Assembly: GCA_026708305.1 (NCBI GenBank)
Contig: JAPOVD010000001.1
Location: 62,001-126,000 of the forward strand
Reading direction: 5' to 3'
Source: Nitrososphaerota archaeon
GTDB lineage: Archaea > Thermoproteota > Nitrososphaeria > Nitrososphaerales > Nitrosopumilaceae
DNA length: 64,000 bases
Both the position numbers and the translations under genes were made by a program. Positions 8,893 through 18,280 of this stretch are shown here, in pieces (within the stretch, counting starts at the first letter, position 1; each line of letters starts with the position of its first letter). Under the pieces are notes generated by a model. That model saw nothing but the letters and a program-made list of their open reading frames with translations. It searched no databases and was not told the DNA's origin.

Positions 8893-9762
8893 ATGAGCTA
8901 TTCTGATTTATATTTGGAGAAATTGCCGAATTCAAATACATGTAATCGTGCACGTAGTGATGCAATTTTGTTTGGTGTTCCTTTTGATTCTACTCATTCG
9001 TTTAGACCAGGCACTAGATTTGCTCCCAATACAATACGTGAGCTATTTTATAACATAGAAACAGTAATACCTGAATTTTCAATAGATATAGACCAAATGA
9101 TCATTGATGATCTTGGAAACATTAAACATACAGTAAATTCCAGTATGATGATCAAAATGGTAAATAAAATTACAGATGAATTAATTAAAGCAAATAAACC
9201 AATATTCATTTTGGGAGGAGAACATCTTATTACATTAGGATCATATACCGCATTTGAAAATAATATTGGCTATATTGTTTTTGATGCGCATTATGATCTA
9301 CGTAATGAATATGGTGACACAAAATTTAATCATGCTACGTATTTGCGAAGAATAATTGAAAAGAATAACACTTCTAAAAATATATTACACGTAGGTGCTA
9401 GAGCGTATTCTTCTGAAGAATTAGAATTTAAAACTAGACATAAAATTATGACAATAACTGATAAAGATATTAGAAACAATGATGGGCCAAAATTAATTAA
9501 AGACTTTTGCACAACTTTTAATAAAATTTATCTTAGTATTGACCTTGATATTCTTGATCCATCATATGCGCCGGGTGTAGGAAATCCTGAAGCGTTAGGG
9601 ATTACTTCGAGAGATTTATATGAAATGATCTTAGCTTTGCATAGCAATAAAATATTGTGTACAGACATAGTAGAATTATGTCCTATTTTTGATACTGGTT
9701 CGACAGCTGCAATAGCAGCAAAATTATTGTCATGCATATTGGCCATGAGTCAACATTCATAA
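8893..9762 (+). CDS. speB: Agmatinase-type ureohydrolase
   Basis: 289 residues of the arginase/agmatinase fold. The metal-binding motifs are all present: GGEHLITLG, FDAHYDLRNEYG and SIDLDILDPSYAPGVGNPE, followed by DIVELCP. These bind the two manganese ions. The family hydrolyses guanidino compounds to urea and an amine; archaeal members of this length are usually agmatinases in polyamine synthesis, but substrate cannot be fixed from sequence. It begins 57 bases after purF on the same strand and is followed by an inverted repeat at 9790-9818 that may end its transcript. Confidence 0.85.
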   Translation: MSYSDLYLEKLPNSNTCNRARSDAILFGVPFDSTHSFRPGTRFAPNTIRELFYNIETVIPEFSIDIDQMIIDDLGNIKHTVNSSMMIKMVNKITDELIKANKPIFILGGEHLITLGSYTAFENNIGYIVFDAHYDLRNEYGDTKFNHATYLRRIIEKNNTSKNILHVGARAYSSEELEFKTRHKIMTITDKDIRNNDGPKLIKDFCTTFNKIYLSIDLDILDPSYAPGVGNPEALGITSRDLYEMILALHSNKILCTDIVELCPIFDTGSTAAIAAKLLSCILAMSQHS

Positions 9763-9789
9763 TTAAATCTAAAATTGTTATTATTCTTA

Positions 9790-9818
9790 AATATCAAAAT
9801 GTTTAATTGTTTGATATT
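9790..9818 (+). terminator. 9-bp inverted repeat after speB
   Basis: A perfect 9-base inverted repeat (AATATCAAA / TTTGATATT) with an 11-base spacer begins 28 bases after the speB stop and ends 40 bases before the next start. Archaeal termination usually depends on T-runs and not on hairpins, so this could equally be an operator. Structure seen; function inferred. Confidence 0.3.
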
Positions 9819-9857
9819 ATCATTACCAAACATAAAAAAACATAGGTGTTATTTTAG

Positions 9858-10424
9858 TTGTTAAATAATTTTCGAAATTCGATACAACCAATATTAAAAC
9901 AATTGGGAAAAGCATTTTCAATAATTGGAATACATCCAAATGTTTGGACATACGTAAGTTTTATTTTTGCGATAATAGCAGGAATTATGTATGCAAAACA
10001 TGAATCGTATTCATTATTTTTAAGTAGTATCTTTGTCTTGTTTTCTGGTTTTTTTGACATTGTAGATGGACAAGTTGCTAGATTTTCCAAATTAATTTCT
10101 AAGAAAGGAGAATTTATGGATTCTGTATTAGATAGAATTAGTGAATCTGCAATATATTTTGGAATATTAATTGGTAATTATACGGATAATTATATAGTAG
10201 TTTTGGCTTTAGTATCATCATTTTTAGTAAGCTATCTTAGATCAAAATCTGAATCAATGCAAATAAAAATTCAAGGCATTGGTATTGGAGAACGTGCTGA
10301 AAGATTAGTTATAATAATTATTTTGGGAATAGCAGGATTTATTGAAATAGCACTTATTGTAATTATATTTATATCGATTATTACTATATTTCAACGTATG
10401 TATTCTGTACTAAGACACATATGA
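9858..10424 (+). CDS. CDP-alcohol phosphatidyltransferase (archaetidyl-type)
   Basis: 188 residues, hydrophobic, with the complete CDP-alcohol phosphatidyltransferase motif DG-x2-AR-x8-G-x3-D-x3-D beginning at D70 (DGQVARFSKL, then GEFMDSVLD). These residues bind the metal and CDP-activated lipid. In archaea such enzymes attach inositol phosphate, serine or glycerol phosphate to CDP-archaeol; the GEFMDSVLDR type is most like archaetidylinositol-phosphate synthases, but head-group choice is inference. The TTG at 9858 is the only reasonable start. Converges with S26e, 8 bases away. Confidence 0.85.
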   Translation: MLNNFRNSIQPILKQLGKAFSIIGIHPNVWTYVSFIFAIIAGIMYAKHESYSLFLSSIFVLFSGFFDIVDGQVARFSKLISKKGEFMDSVLDRISESAIYFGILIGNYTDNYIVVLALVSSFLVSYLRSKSESMQIKIQGIGIGERAERLVIIIILGIAGFIEIALIVIIFISIITIFQRMYSVLRHI

Positions 10425-10432
10425 TAACTAAT

Positions 10433-10717
10433 TTATAATCGTTGACGTTGTCTTCTGCTTGATTCAGATCTAATTTTAAGTATTCTGAAATGAATAGCAC
10501 ATGATATACAATACCATTTTAAAATTTTGGGCGTAGCAATATATGTACCCTGTGTTTTTAGCTCTTTTGCGAGTGCATGTTCAACTAAATTTAGCCTGGA
10601 TGTTATTTTTTTAGCTTTGTCTCTAGGTACTGTAGCACCACAATTCACACATTGAATTCTATCTGATGAGCCTTTGCCTCCTTTTCTACGTCCACGGCTA
10701 GCTCTTTTTAATGGCAT
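10433..10717 (-). CDS. rps26e: Ribosomal protein S26e
   Basis: 94 residues. The basic start MPLKRASRGRRKGGKG, a CVNC zinc-ribbon half (C23, C26), the PRDKAKK segment and the second WYCISCAIH half are those of eS26. In archaea this protein is known from Thaumarchaeota, Crenarchaeota and related lineages but not from Euryarchaeota, so it is a useful lineage marker. It is divergent from the PfkB-like kinase, with a palindrome at 10759-10778 between them. Confidence 0.95.
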   Translation of the reverse strand: MPLKRASRGRRKGGKGSSDRIQCVNCGATVPRDKAKKITSRLNLVEHALAKELKTQGTYIATPKILKWYCISCAIHFRILKIRSESSRRQRQRL

Positions 10718-10758
10718 AATTAATATTGTTGCCCCTTGTTTATATTCTTGTTCTTAAT

Positions 10759-10778
10759 TGTTAATTACATAATTAACA
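10759..10778. promoter_or_regulatory. 20-base palindrome between rps26e and kinase
   Basis: Two perfect 9-base arms (TGTTAATTA / TAATTAACA) with a 2-base centre, entirely AT-rich apart from the outer G and C. It lies 42 bases upstream of rps26e and about 31 bases upstream of the kinase start, i.e. near the expected TATA region of the kinase promoter. It could be an operator for a dimeric regulator or a chance symmetry in AT-rich promoter DNA. Confidence 0.3.
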
Positions 10779-10808
10779 TTTTAATTAAAATCAATCCACT
10801 TGTATTCA

Positions 10809-11672
10809 ATGAAAATTGGTATAATTTCACATTCTATTGTGTATTATTTTATAAATAAAAACGAAATTTGTGAACATTTTGGTGGATCTATTTATTATGG
10901 TGGAACAATAGCAAAAAATTTAAACTCAAAAGTATATCTTTATACTAAATTTGGATCAGATTTTATATTTAGAAATAAACTACTAAACTATAATTTTCAA
11001 TTGGAGAATTCCTTATCTGAAAAACCTACTACTAGATTAAAAATTAATTTATATGCACCATTCGAATTGTATCTACAAAATTTATGTGAACCTATAAATG
11101 AAATTAATTATGAATCAGATCTAATTATGATTAACCCTGTATTTCATGAATTTGATATGAAATCACTTTCAAAACCAATAAAGTCTATACTATTTTTAGA
11201 TCCATGCGGTTTCTTAAGATGTTTAAATAATAACAATCAAATTTTATTGAGTAAAATGGAATTAGACTTGAAAAATATTTCAATACTCAAGCTAACTGGT
11301 GATGAAGCATTTTGCCTAACTGGAAAAAAAGGCATATTAGCTTTACGTGACTTACAAAAATTTGATATTCGATATGTCATTTTGTTCCAAGGAAATGAAA
11401 TATTTGTACTAGATAAAAATAAATTGTACACAATAAGTGACAAATCATTTAAATTTCACAATCGATTTGGATTGATAGACATATTTAATTCTGCATTCTG
11501 TTGTACATATATTAATGAACATGACATACTTTGGGCTCTTTGTTTTGGAGGCGGTGCAATACAAGCAGCACAGGAAATAAACAATTTAAATATAAGTAAT
11601 ATTCCAAACAAAAAAATGATTGAAACAAATGCTGCATATCTTTATAATTTGCTAAAATTCACGCAGTTATGA
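10809..11672 (+). CDS. PfkB/ribokinase-like sugar kinase, degenerate active site
   Basis: About 287 residues with the ribokinase-fold layout: an N-terminal FGGSIYYGGTIAKNL segment, an FLDPCGFLR segment, the LTGDEAFCLTG block near residue 160 (TxxE-like nucleotide-adjacent motif) and a C-terminal FGGGAIQAAQEI helix. The catalytic GAGD motif is not intact: the matching segment reads GLIDIFNSAF, keeping the Asp but losing the Ala-Gly anion hole. It may be a weak kinase, a kinase of unusual substrate, or a binding protein. ATG 10809 chosen; TTG 10800 would add three residues. A 7-bp hairpin overlaps the stop. Confidence 0.72.
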   Translation: MKIGIISHSIVYYFINKNEICEHFGGSIYYGGTIAKNLNSKVYLYTKFGSDFIFRNKLLNYNFQLENSLSEKPTTRLKINLYAPFELYLQNLCEPINEINYESDLIMINPVFHEFDMKSLSKPIKSILFLDPCGFLRCLNNNNQILLSKMELDLKNISILKLTGDEAFCLTGKKGILALRDLQKFDIRYVILFQGNEIFVLDKNKLYTISDKSFKFHNRFGLIDIFNSAFCCTYINEHDILWALCFGGGAIQAAQEINNLNISNIPNKKMIETNAAYLYNLLKFTQL

Positions 11673-11684
11673 TTTTCTAACTGC
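11663..11684 (+). terminator. 7-bp hairpin spanning kinase stop codon
   Basis: A perfect 7-base stem (GCAGTTA / TAACTGC) with an 8-base loop spans the TGA of the kinase gene. It is one of the few GC-containing hairpins in the window and may mark the transcript end; no long T-run follows, so termination is inference. Confidence 0.3.
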
Positions 11685-11691
11685 ATCTTAA

Positions 11692-11708
11692 TTAATTCAG
11701 TGAATTAA
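11692..11708. promoter_or_regulatory. 17-base palindrome upstream of GT2 gene
   Basis: TTAATTCA-G-TGAATTAA is a perfect palindrome around one central base, 42 bases before the glycosyltransferase ATG. Position fits an operator just upstream of the promoter. No regulator in the window can be matched to it. Confidence 0.35.
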
Positions 11709-11749
11709 ATATAGAAACATGAATATTTGGTAATCTTGAAAATTAAAAA

Positions 11750-12493
11750 ATGAAAAATATTGATTTATCAATAATTTTACCAACTTACAATGAATCAGAA
11801 AATATTATTGAAATATTAAAAACTATTAAAACCTGTTTGCCTAAAAATATGAAATCCGAAGTTATTGTTGTGGACGATAATTCTCCAGATGGTACTGGAA
11901 TGTTAGTACAAAAATATGCTAACTTTATACGAAGTATGGATTATAAGGTCAATATTATTATTAGAAAAAACACAACTGGATTAAGTTCTGCAATATTAAA
12001 GGGTATAAAATCTTCATTAGGAAAAATAATAATTGTTATGGATAGTGATTTTTCTCATCCCCCACAACATATTTCTAAGTTAGTTAATATGTTAAATAAT
12101 TCTAATTCGGATATAGTAATAGCATCCAGATATATGAATGGAGGTAAAATAACAAATTGGCCAATGAATAGAAAATTAATGAGTCACATAGCTACCTTAA
12201 TGGCAAAAAAAAGTTTAAAAATTAAAGTGACGGATCCAATGTCTGGTTTTTTTGCATTTAAAAGAAAAATAATTTCAAATTTGATATTTGATGCAATTGG
12301 ATATAAATTATTATTGGAGATATTAGTAAAAGCAAAAAACATAGTTGTATCCGAATCTCCATACACTTTCACAGATCGTAAACTTGGACATAGCAAATTA
12401 AATTTTTTTACAATATTAAACTATATAAAAATGGTTTTGAAATTATATAAATACAAATTTATGAAAAATCATGAAATTTCAACAATTCTCTAA
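11750..12493 (+). CDS. GT2 glycosyltransferase, dolichol-phosphate mannose synthase-like
   Basis: 247 residues of GT-A fold. The start SIILPTYNESENI, the VVDDNSPDGTG nucleotide-binding motif, the DxD-type MDSDFSHPP motif near residue 100 and the conserved DPMSGFFAF segment match dolichol-phosphate mannose/glucose synthases. Such enzymes charge a polyprenyl phosphate with a sugar for glycosylation at the outer membrane face. The protein lacks the C-terminal membrane part that archaeal full-length enzymes often carry; that part is encoded by the next gene, which overlaps by 23 bases in another frame. Confidence 0.88.
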   Translation: MKNIDLSIILPTYNESENIIEILKTIKTCLPKNMKSEVIVVDDNSPDGTGMLVQKYANFIRSMDYKVNIIIRKNTTGLSSAILKGIKSSLGKIIIVMDSDFSHPPQHISKLVNMLNNSNSDIVIASRYMNGGKITNWPMNRKLMSHIATLMAKKSLKIKVTDPMSGFFAFKRKIISNLIFDAIGYKLLLEILVKAKNIVVSESPYTFTDRKLGHSKLNFFTILNYIKMVLKLYKYKFMKNHEISTIL

Positions 12494-12863
12494 ACTTAGT
12501 AAATTTTATTTGATTGGTGCTAGTGGGTTATTTTTTAATTATGTTGTGTCATTTTTATTGAAAGATTTAGGTATGTGGTATTTGTATTCTAACCTTGGTG
12601 GAATTATATTTTCAATGCACACAAATTTTTTGCTTAATAAAATTTGGACTTTCAAAGATCATAGGTTTTCTGTTAAAATAACTATCATCCAATATATAAA
12701 ATTCATTGGGTTTAGTTCTATAAGTGCTATGATTCAAGTGATTTTAGTTTATTTTTTTGTTGAATATCATAATGTATATTTTAGCATTTCATTACTAATA
12801 TCTGTATTATTATCAGGATTCATAAATTTTACTTTAAATAAAAAAATTACATTCAAAAATTAA
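12471..12863 (+). CDS. GtrA-family membrane protein
   Basis: 130 residues with four hydrophobic segments. The start KFYLIGASGLFFNYVVSFLL and the NFLLNKIWTFK and FTLNKKITFK repeats (NxxxNKxxTF type) are diagnostic of GtrA. The family anchors or flips polyprenyl-linked sugars. It overlaps the GT2 gene by 23 bases in the next frame. In some archaea the GT2 and GtrA domains form one protein, so this pair is either a naturally split enzyme or a frameshifted fusion. Confidence 0.85.
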   Translation: MKFQQFSKLSKFYLIGASGLFFNYVVSFLLKDLGMWYLYSNLGGIIFSMHTNFLLNKIWTFKDHRFSVKITIIQYIKFIGFSSISAMIQVILVYFFVEYHNVYFSISLLISVLLSGFINFTLNKKITFKN

Positions 12864-12914
12864 ATTAATTTGTTATATAATTTAGCTTTTATTATGTTAT
12901 GGATACTAATTATT

Positions 12915-13904
12915 ATGATGATAGGAATATATTGTTCAGATTATTCAATTCAATCACTAAAATTTTTAAGAAGAACATTGAATGATTATAATATTAAACA
13001 TTTAGTGAACAATGACCTTAATGATAAATCCATTGATTTTATATTAGTACTAGGTGGTGATAAAGCAGTACGAAACTATTTTCATAAATCAATTAATTCA
13101 GATATACCAGTATTAGGAATTAATGACTCTGAAGAAAGCGGCTTTTTATCACAAATAGAACTTAAAGAATTTATTTCATATATAGGTAGAATCAAAAAGA
13201 ATGATTATACTGTAGAAAATATTCCTAGAATTGGAGTCAAAATTGATCGTAAGAATCTTCAATCTGTTTTAAATGATGTGGCTGTATTTCCATCTAAATG
13301 TGCAGTATTAATGGAACATATACTCAGAATAAATAATGAAGAAGTTTGGCATGATAGTAGTGACGGCATTATTGTATCTACACCGTTAGGATCTTCAGCT
13401 TATTCAATGTCTGCAGGTGGCCCAATAATATTTCATGAATCGCCAGTTTTTGGCATAGTTTCTGTGAATTCTTTGAATATCACAAGACGTCCTTTAATAG
13501 TTTCTAATTCAAGCCATGTTTTAATAGATGATATATCTGCACGATTACATTGTGAAGTTATTTTAGATGGATTAACAAGGTATAAAGTAAAAAAAACAGT
13601 CGAATGCATAAAATATCTTCCATCTGCGCATATAATAAGAATGAAAAAAAACTCTACTACAATAACAGCATTAGAAAAAAAAGTCCATCTGGCCAAGGAT
13701 CTTCTTAAAATGCCACCTAGTTCAAAATTATTACTCAAAACCATGGAATATGAAGGCATGATTACGCAAAAAGAACTTGCACGTAAAACATTATTGCCGT
13801 TAAGGACCATCAGATTATCATTACGGCAACTTTTAGAAAAAGGATACATAAAAAAAAAGATTTCAACTAGGGATTCAAGACAAAAAACATATGAAATATC
13901 ATAG
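12915..13904 (+). CDS. nadK: NAD kinase with C-terminal winged-helix domain
   Basis: About 329 residues in two parts. The first 245 or so are an NAD kinase: LVLGGDKAVRNYF (the GGD motif with the catalytic Asp), LGINDSEESGFLS, the NAD-binding SDGIIVSTPLGSSAYSMSAGG and the RRPLIVSNSSHV segment. It phosphorylates NAD to NADP. After a KKVHLAKDLLKMPPSSK linker comes a winged helix of about 70 residues (ITQKELARKTLLPLRTIRLS, then LLEKGYIKKK), typical of DNA-binding regulators. The ATG at 12915 gives the usual MMIGIYCSD start; TTG 12870 would add a hydrophobic leader. Converges with pyrG 9 bases away. Confidence 0.88.
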   Translation: MMIGIYCSDYSIQSLKFLRRTLNDYNIKHLVNNDLNDKSIDFILVLGGDKAVRNYFHKSINSDIPVLGINDSEESGFLSQIELKEFISYIGRIKKNDYTVENIPRIGVKIDRKNLQSVLNDVAVFPSKCAVLMEHILRINNEEVWHDSSDGIIVSTPLGSSAYSMSAGGPIIFHESPVFGIVSVNSLNITRRPLIVSNSSHVLIDDISARLHCEVILDGLTRYKVKKTVECIKYLPSAHIIRMKKNSTTITALEKKVHLAKDLLKMPPSSKLLLKTMEYEGMITQKELARKTLLPLRTIRLSLRQLLEKGYIKKKISTRDSRQKTYEIS

Positions 13905-13913
13905 AGTTTATAA

Positions 13914-15503
13914 TCATATTGTTGAACTTACAAATGCATTAATTATATTCTCTGGAAAACCAGGTCTACTATCAAATTCAGGATGAAATTGAACTCCCAT
14001 GAAAAACTTCTTAGATGGTTCTTCTATTATTTCTATTCTTCTGTTATTATCGCTTTCACCAGAAAATATTAGACCATTTTTTTCATAGATCTCAAGATAA
14101 TCAGCATTGAATTCGTATCTATGTCTATGTCTTTTTGTAATTATTTTTTTATTGTAGATAGAATATGCAATTGTATTTTTTTTTATATTTATTTGATCTG
14201 CTCCTAACCTTAATGTTCCACCTAAATTATTTTTATCTTGATCTGGTAGTAAATCTATCACTGGATTTTCGGTAGAATTTATTTCTGTAGAATTTGCATT
14301 GTTTAATTTACAATTTTGTCTTCCAAATGCCACAATTGCTAATTGAAAACCAAAACATATTCCCAAATACGGAATATTTTTTTTGTATGCGTATTGCGCA
14401 GTTTTAATTATTCCTTCTGATCCGCGAGTGCCAAAACCACCTGGTACTAAAATTCCATCAAATTTAGATAATTTATTTGTATTGACATCTTCAGAATCCA
14501 ATAATTCTATGTATGTTGACCTTTTTAAATAAGCACCTGAATGCTTTAATGCATGTGTCACACTAACATAACTATCTAATAAACTAACGTATTTTCCTAT
14601 CATTGCTATTTTTATACTTTTATTATATTCTTGTAATGAGTTTACTATAGAATTCCATTTATTCCATCGTTTATTATAATTAATTTTTGGCTTGTTAAAC
14701 TTTTGAAATATTAATTGTGTTAGACCTTGGTTTGATAACATTTTTGGTATTGTAAAAATTGATTTTACATCGTGGCAAGAAATTACATCGTTTACATTAA
14801 CATTAGTAAATAATGCAATTTTTTTCTTAGTTTTTTCTAACAATGGTTGTTCACATCTACAAATGATCATGTCTGGTTGTATTCCTATTCGTCTTAGCTC
14901 TTGTACACTATGTTGAGTTGGTTTAGTTTTTTGTTCATTAACAACTTTTAATGATGGTACTAAAGTTACATGTATGAATAAAACTTCACTATTTCCAAAT
15001 TCTACCTTCATTTGTCTTAATGCCTCTAAAAATGGCAAGCTTTCTATGTCGCCAACAGTTCCTCCGCATTCTACTACTGTAATATCTAATTTTTCTTTAT
15101 ACGATATTAGTTTGATCCGATTTTTGATTTCATCTGTTATGTGCGGAATTATTTGTACGCAAGCTCCTAAATATTTTCCTTGTCTTTCTGATTCTATTAC
15201 ATGAGAATATATCTGCGCTGTTGTAATATTGTGAGATTTGAGAATGTCTTTATTAAGGAATCTTTCATAATTACCTACGTCCATATCGCATTCTCCTCCA
15301 TCCTTAGTAACAAATACTTCTCCATGTGCTATTGGATTCATGGTTCCTGCATCGTAATTTAAATATGGATCGATTTTGATGCATGATATATTTTGGTTTG
15401 ATAATTGTAATAATTTTGCAATCGATGCTGTGATTACACCTTTACCAAGACCGGACATGACCCCACCGGTAATAAAAATAAATTTAGGTTTCACATATTT
15501 CAC
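13914..15503 (-). CDS. pyrG: CTP synthase
   Basis: 529 residues. The N-terminal amidoligase domain starts FIFITGGVMSGLGKGVITAS (Walker-type P-loop) and contains IDPYLNYDAGTMNP and the ECGGTVGDIESLPF block. The C-terminal glutaminase has Cys in YLGICFGFQLA and the His/Glu pair in QFHPEFDSRPG. It makes CTP from UTP, ATP and glutamine. Its start overlaps the trpA stop by 4 bases, so pyrimidine and tryptophan synthesis are translationally linked here. Confidence 0.95.
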   Translation of the reverse strand: MKYVKPKFIFITGGVMSGLGKGVITASIAKLLQLSNQNISCIKIDPYLNYDAGTMNPIAHGEVFVTKDGGECDMDVGNYERFLNKDILKSHNITTAQIYSHVIESERQGKYLGACVQIIPHITDEIKNRIKLISYKEKLDITVVECGGTVGDIESLPFLEALRQMKVEFGNSEVLFIHVTLVPSLKVVNEQKTKPTQHSVQELRRIGIQPDMIICRCEQPLLEKTKKKIALFTNVNVNDVISCHDVKSIFTIPKMLSNQGLTQLIFQKFNKPKINYNKRWNKWNSIVNSLQEYNKSIKIAMIGKYVSLLDSYVSVTHALKHSGAYLKRSTYIELLDSEDVNTNKLSKFDGILVPGGFGTRGSEGIIKTAQYAYKKNIPYLGICFGFQLAIVAFGRQNCKLNNANSTEINSTENPVIDLLPDQDKNNLGGTLRLGADQINIKKNTIAYSIYNKKIITKRHRHRYEFNADYLEIYEKNGLIFSGESDNNRRIEIIEEPSKKFFMGVQFHPEFDSRPGFPENIINAFVSSTI

Positions 15504-16342
15504 ATATATCTATTTGTTTTTAATGCTTCGGAACTATATTTAGTAGCGAATTTTAAATCATGTACAAAATTAGATATGTTTATTTGAATTTGTTTATGAT
15601 CCAAATTATTTTCATTTATTATTTTTAATAATGCACTTCCAATTATTACTGCATCAACATTACATGAATTAATTTTCATCACATCGTTTGGAGTTGATAT
15701 TCCAAAGCCTATTCCTAATGGTATCGCATCTCCTATAGTCAATTTTATATTTTTAATTTGTGTTTTGAATTTATTATTAATATTAATTTTGGTGCCAGTT
15801 GTTCCATAAGATGATATTAGATATAAAAAACCAGTACATTTTTGGATTATTTTTTTTATTCTATCTAATGATGTGTTTGGTGCAACTAAAAATATAGTGT
15901 CTAAACCATAATGCCTTGCTCTTGTAGTATATTCAAATGCTTCTTCAATAGGCAAATCTGGAATGATTAGCCCGTCCACTCCGTTTTTTTTTGACTGCGA
16001 AATGAATTCTTCATAGCCATATTGGTATACTATATTTAAATATGTCATTATAATAAGTGGCATCTTTGTTTCTTTTCTTATATTTTTAATTAGGTTAAAA
16101 AGTTTGTTAATGTTCATATTGTTATCTAATGACATTTTACCTGCATTTTGAATGGTGATTCCATCTGCCAATGGATCTGAAAATGGGAAACCAATTTCTA
16201 ACATGTCTGCGCCACTATTTATTATTGTTTTTATTATCTTCTTGCAAAATTTTTCATTAGGGTAACCTGACATTATATATGGTATTAATGCTTTTTCATT
16301 TTGCATTTTTAATTTACGAAATGTGTTATTAATTCTTGACAT
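15500..16342 (-). CDS. trpA: Tryptophan synthase alpha subunit
   Basis: 280 residues of TIM-barrel. The catalytic Glu and Asp lie in [16 protein letters not shown] (about residues 45-60), and the phosphate-binding region includes the GIGFGISTP segment. TrpA splits indole-3-glycerol phosphate into indole and glyceraldehyde-3-phosphate and passes indole to TrpB. It overlaps trpB by 14 bases and pyrG by 4. Confidence 0.94.
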   Translation of the reverse strand: MSRINNTFRKLKMQNEKALIPYIMSGYPNEKFCKKIIKTIINSGADMLEIGFPFSDPLADGITIQNAGKMSLDNNMNINKLFNLIKNIRKETKMPLIIMTYLNIVYQYGYEEFISQSKKNGVDGLIIPDLPIEEAFEYTTRARHYGLDTIFLVAPNTSLDRIKKIIQKCTGFLYLISSYGTTGTKININNKFKTQIKNIKLTIGDAIPLGIGFGISTPNDVMKINSCNVDAVIIGSALLKIINENNLDHKQIQINISNFVHDLKFATKYSSEALKTNRYM

Positions 16343-17513
16343 TTTTTAATTTTGATTTGATTATTTCAATATCTTTATCACCTCTCCCTGATATTGTTAT
16401 TACTATAGTCTCCGATTTTCTTCTTTCTTTTGCAATTTTAATTGCGTGTGCCACAGCATGAGCTGATTCTAATGCTGGTATTATACCTTCAGTTTTAGAC
16501 AATAATAAAAATGCATTAAACGCTTCATCATCATTTATGGTTTCATATTTTACTAATTTTTTAGTCATTAAATATGCATGTTCTGGACCTACTGCTGGAT
16601 AATCTAATCCTGCAGAAATACTATGTGTATTTTTTATTTGCCCTTCTTCATTTTGTAATACATATGTTAACATTCCATGTAATATTCCTTTTGATCCAAA
16701 ATTTAATGTTGCTGAATGTTTATCTGTATTTAATCCATATCCTCCAGCTTCTACACCTATCAACTCAATATTTTTGTTTAATAGTGGATAAAAACTACCT
16801 ATTGCATTAGATCCTCCTCCAACACAAGCAACAACAAAATCTGGGTTTTTTTTAATTTTTTCGTGCATTTGCATTTGAATTTCTTTACCGATTACAGATT
16901 GAAAATCACGTACCATAGTAGGATATGGATGTGGACCAACAGCAGATCCTATAAGATAATATGTATTTGTTACATTTTTCATCCAATCTCTAATCGCTTC
17001 ATTAATAGCAACTTTCAATGTTTGAGAGCCAGAATTAACTAAATGAATTTTTGAACCAAGCAATTCCATTTTTAATAAATTTGCTTTTTGTCTTATTGCA
17101 TCCTTATTACCCATATATATTTCTGACTTTAATCCTATTAATCTACACGCCATTGATGTTGCTATACCATGTTGTCCTGCACCTGTTTCTGCTATGACTC
17201 TATTTTTCTTCATTTTTTTAGCAAGTAGCACTTGTCCTAAGGTATTATTTATTTTATGAGCTCCTCCATGTAGTAAATCTTCTCTTTTTAAATAAATTTT
17301 TGCACCGCCGATTTTTCTGGTTAAATTCTTTGCATAGTATAATGGTGTTGGTCTCCCTGCATAGTCAATTAATAATTCAGTCAATTCATTTTGAAAATTT
17401 TTATCTTCACGTACTTTAAAATACTGATCTTCAAGCTCCTTGATTAATGGTAACAATGTCTCTGGAATGTATTTTCCACCAAATTCATCAAATTTTCCTT
17501 CGATTTTTTTCAT
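16329..17513 (-). CDS. trpB: Tryptophan synthase beta subunit
   Basis: 394 residues, a TrpB1-type length. The start [13 protein letters not shown], the PLP lysine in [19 protein letters not shown], the phosphate-binding VGGGSNAIG and the [16 protein letters not shown] block are all conserved. It condenses indole with serine. It overlaps trpC by 4 bases. Confidence 0.95.
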   Translation of the reverse strand: MKKIEGKFDEFGGKYIPETLLPLIKELEDQYFKVREDKNFQNELTELLIDYAGRPTPLYYAKNLTRKIGGAKIYLKREDLLHGGAHKINNTLGQVLLAKKMKKNRVIAETGAGQHGIATSMACRLIGLKSEIYMGNKDAIRQKANLLKMELLGSKIHLVNSGSQTLKVAINEAIRDWMKNVTNTYYLIGSAVGPHPYPTMVRDFQSVIGKEIQMQMHEKIKKNPDFVVACVGGGSNAIGSFYPLLNKNIELIGVEAGGYGLNTDKHSATLNFGSKGILHGMLTYVLQNEEGQIKNTHSISAGLDYPAVGPEHAYLMTKKLVKYETINDDEAFNAFLLLSKTEGIIPALESAHAVAHAIKIAKERRKSETIVITISGRGDKDIEIIKSKLKNVKN

Positions 17514-18280
17514 ATTGAATTCACAAATTTTTTAACACATTGTTGTATGTTATCATGTTTCATTATACTTGTGCCTATCAAAAATAAATCTGCTCCACAA
17601 CTTCGTAAAAACTGAATATCGTCTTGTTTATCAATACCACTTTCAGAAACAACTATTTTTGACTTGTTGTAGTTTTTTAATAGTTTTTTGGTAGTATGTA
17701 TATCTACTTTTAATGTATTCAAATTTCTATTGTTTATTCCAATTATATCAGCTTCAGTTTTTAATGAATCTATGAACTCTTTTTTTTTATGAGTCTCTAG
17801 TATTACTTTAATACCAAATTTATGGCTATATTCTATAATTTCATCTAATTCTTTCATATATCCTAAATCAAATAATGATTTTATTAATAATATATAATCA
17901 GCTCCAATTTTGTTAGCTGCATCTATTTGAATTTTGTCTATTATTATATCTTTCATTACCATTGGTATATCAAATTTTTTTCTTATCGACATAAATATTT
18001 GTGGTGATCCATTAAAAAAATATGGTTGTGTTAATACTGATAAACCTACAGCACCACCATTTATCATATATTGTGCTATTTCAGTTGGATCTAATCTCTT
18101 TCTTATTTTACCTTCTGAAGGTGATGAAAATTTTATTTCTGCAATTATTGAAGCATGTTTATTATTCTTAATTTTTTTATTTATATCGATTGTAGATTTT
18201 GCTAGATCGCATGAAATTTCATATGTGCCTAAACTAATAGAGCGTAATGAATTATTAACAAGTTTATTAAGAATATTCAT
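17510..18280 (-). CDS. trpC: Indole-3-glycerol-phosphate synthase
   Basis: 256 residues. The [15 protein letters not shown] segment (catalytic Lys and Glu region), [10 protein letters not shown] and VSESGI are family motifs. It closes the indole ring from CdRP. The protein ends where a normal single-domain TrpC ends, so there is no fused TrpF domain, although no separate trpF is in the operon. It overlaps trpD by 14 bases. Confidence 0.93.
   Translation of the reverse strand: MNILNKLVNNSLRSISLGTYEISCDLAKSTIDINKKIKNNKHASIIAEIKFSSPSEGKIRKRLDPTEIAQYMINGGAVGLSVLTQPYFFNGSPQIFMSIRKKFDIPMVMKDIIIDKIQIDAANKIGADYILLIKSLFDLGYMKELDEIIEYSHKFGIKVILETHKKKEFIDSLKTEADIIGINNRNLNTLKVDIHTTKKLLKNYNKSKIVVSESGIDKQDDIQFLRSCGADLFLIGTSIMKHDNIQQCVKKFVNSI

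Noticed and set aside
13433-13849. 138-codon minus-strand frame opposite the NAD kinase-winged helix gene
   Set aside because: Shadow of a strongly conserved gene; no motif, no promoter context.
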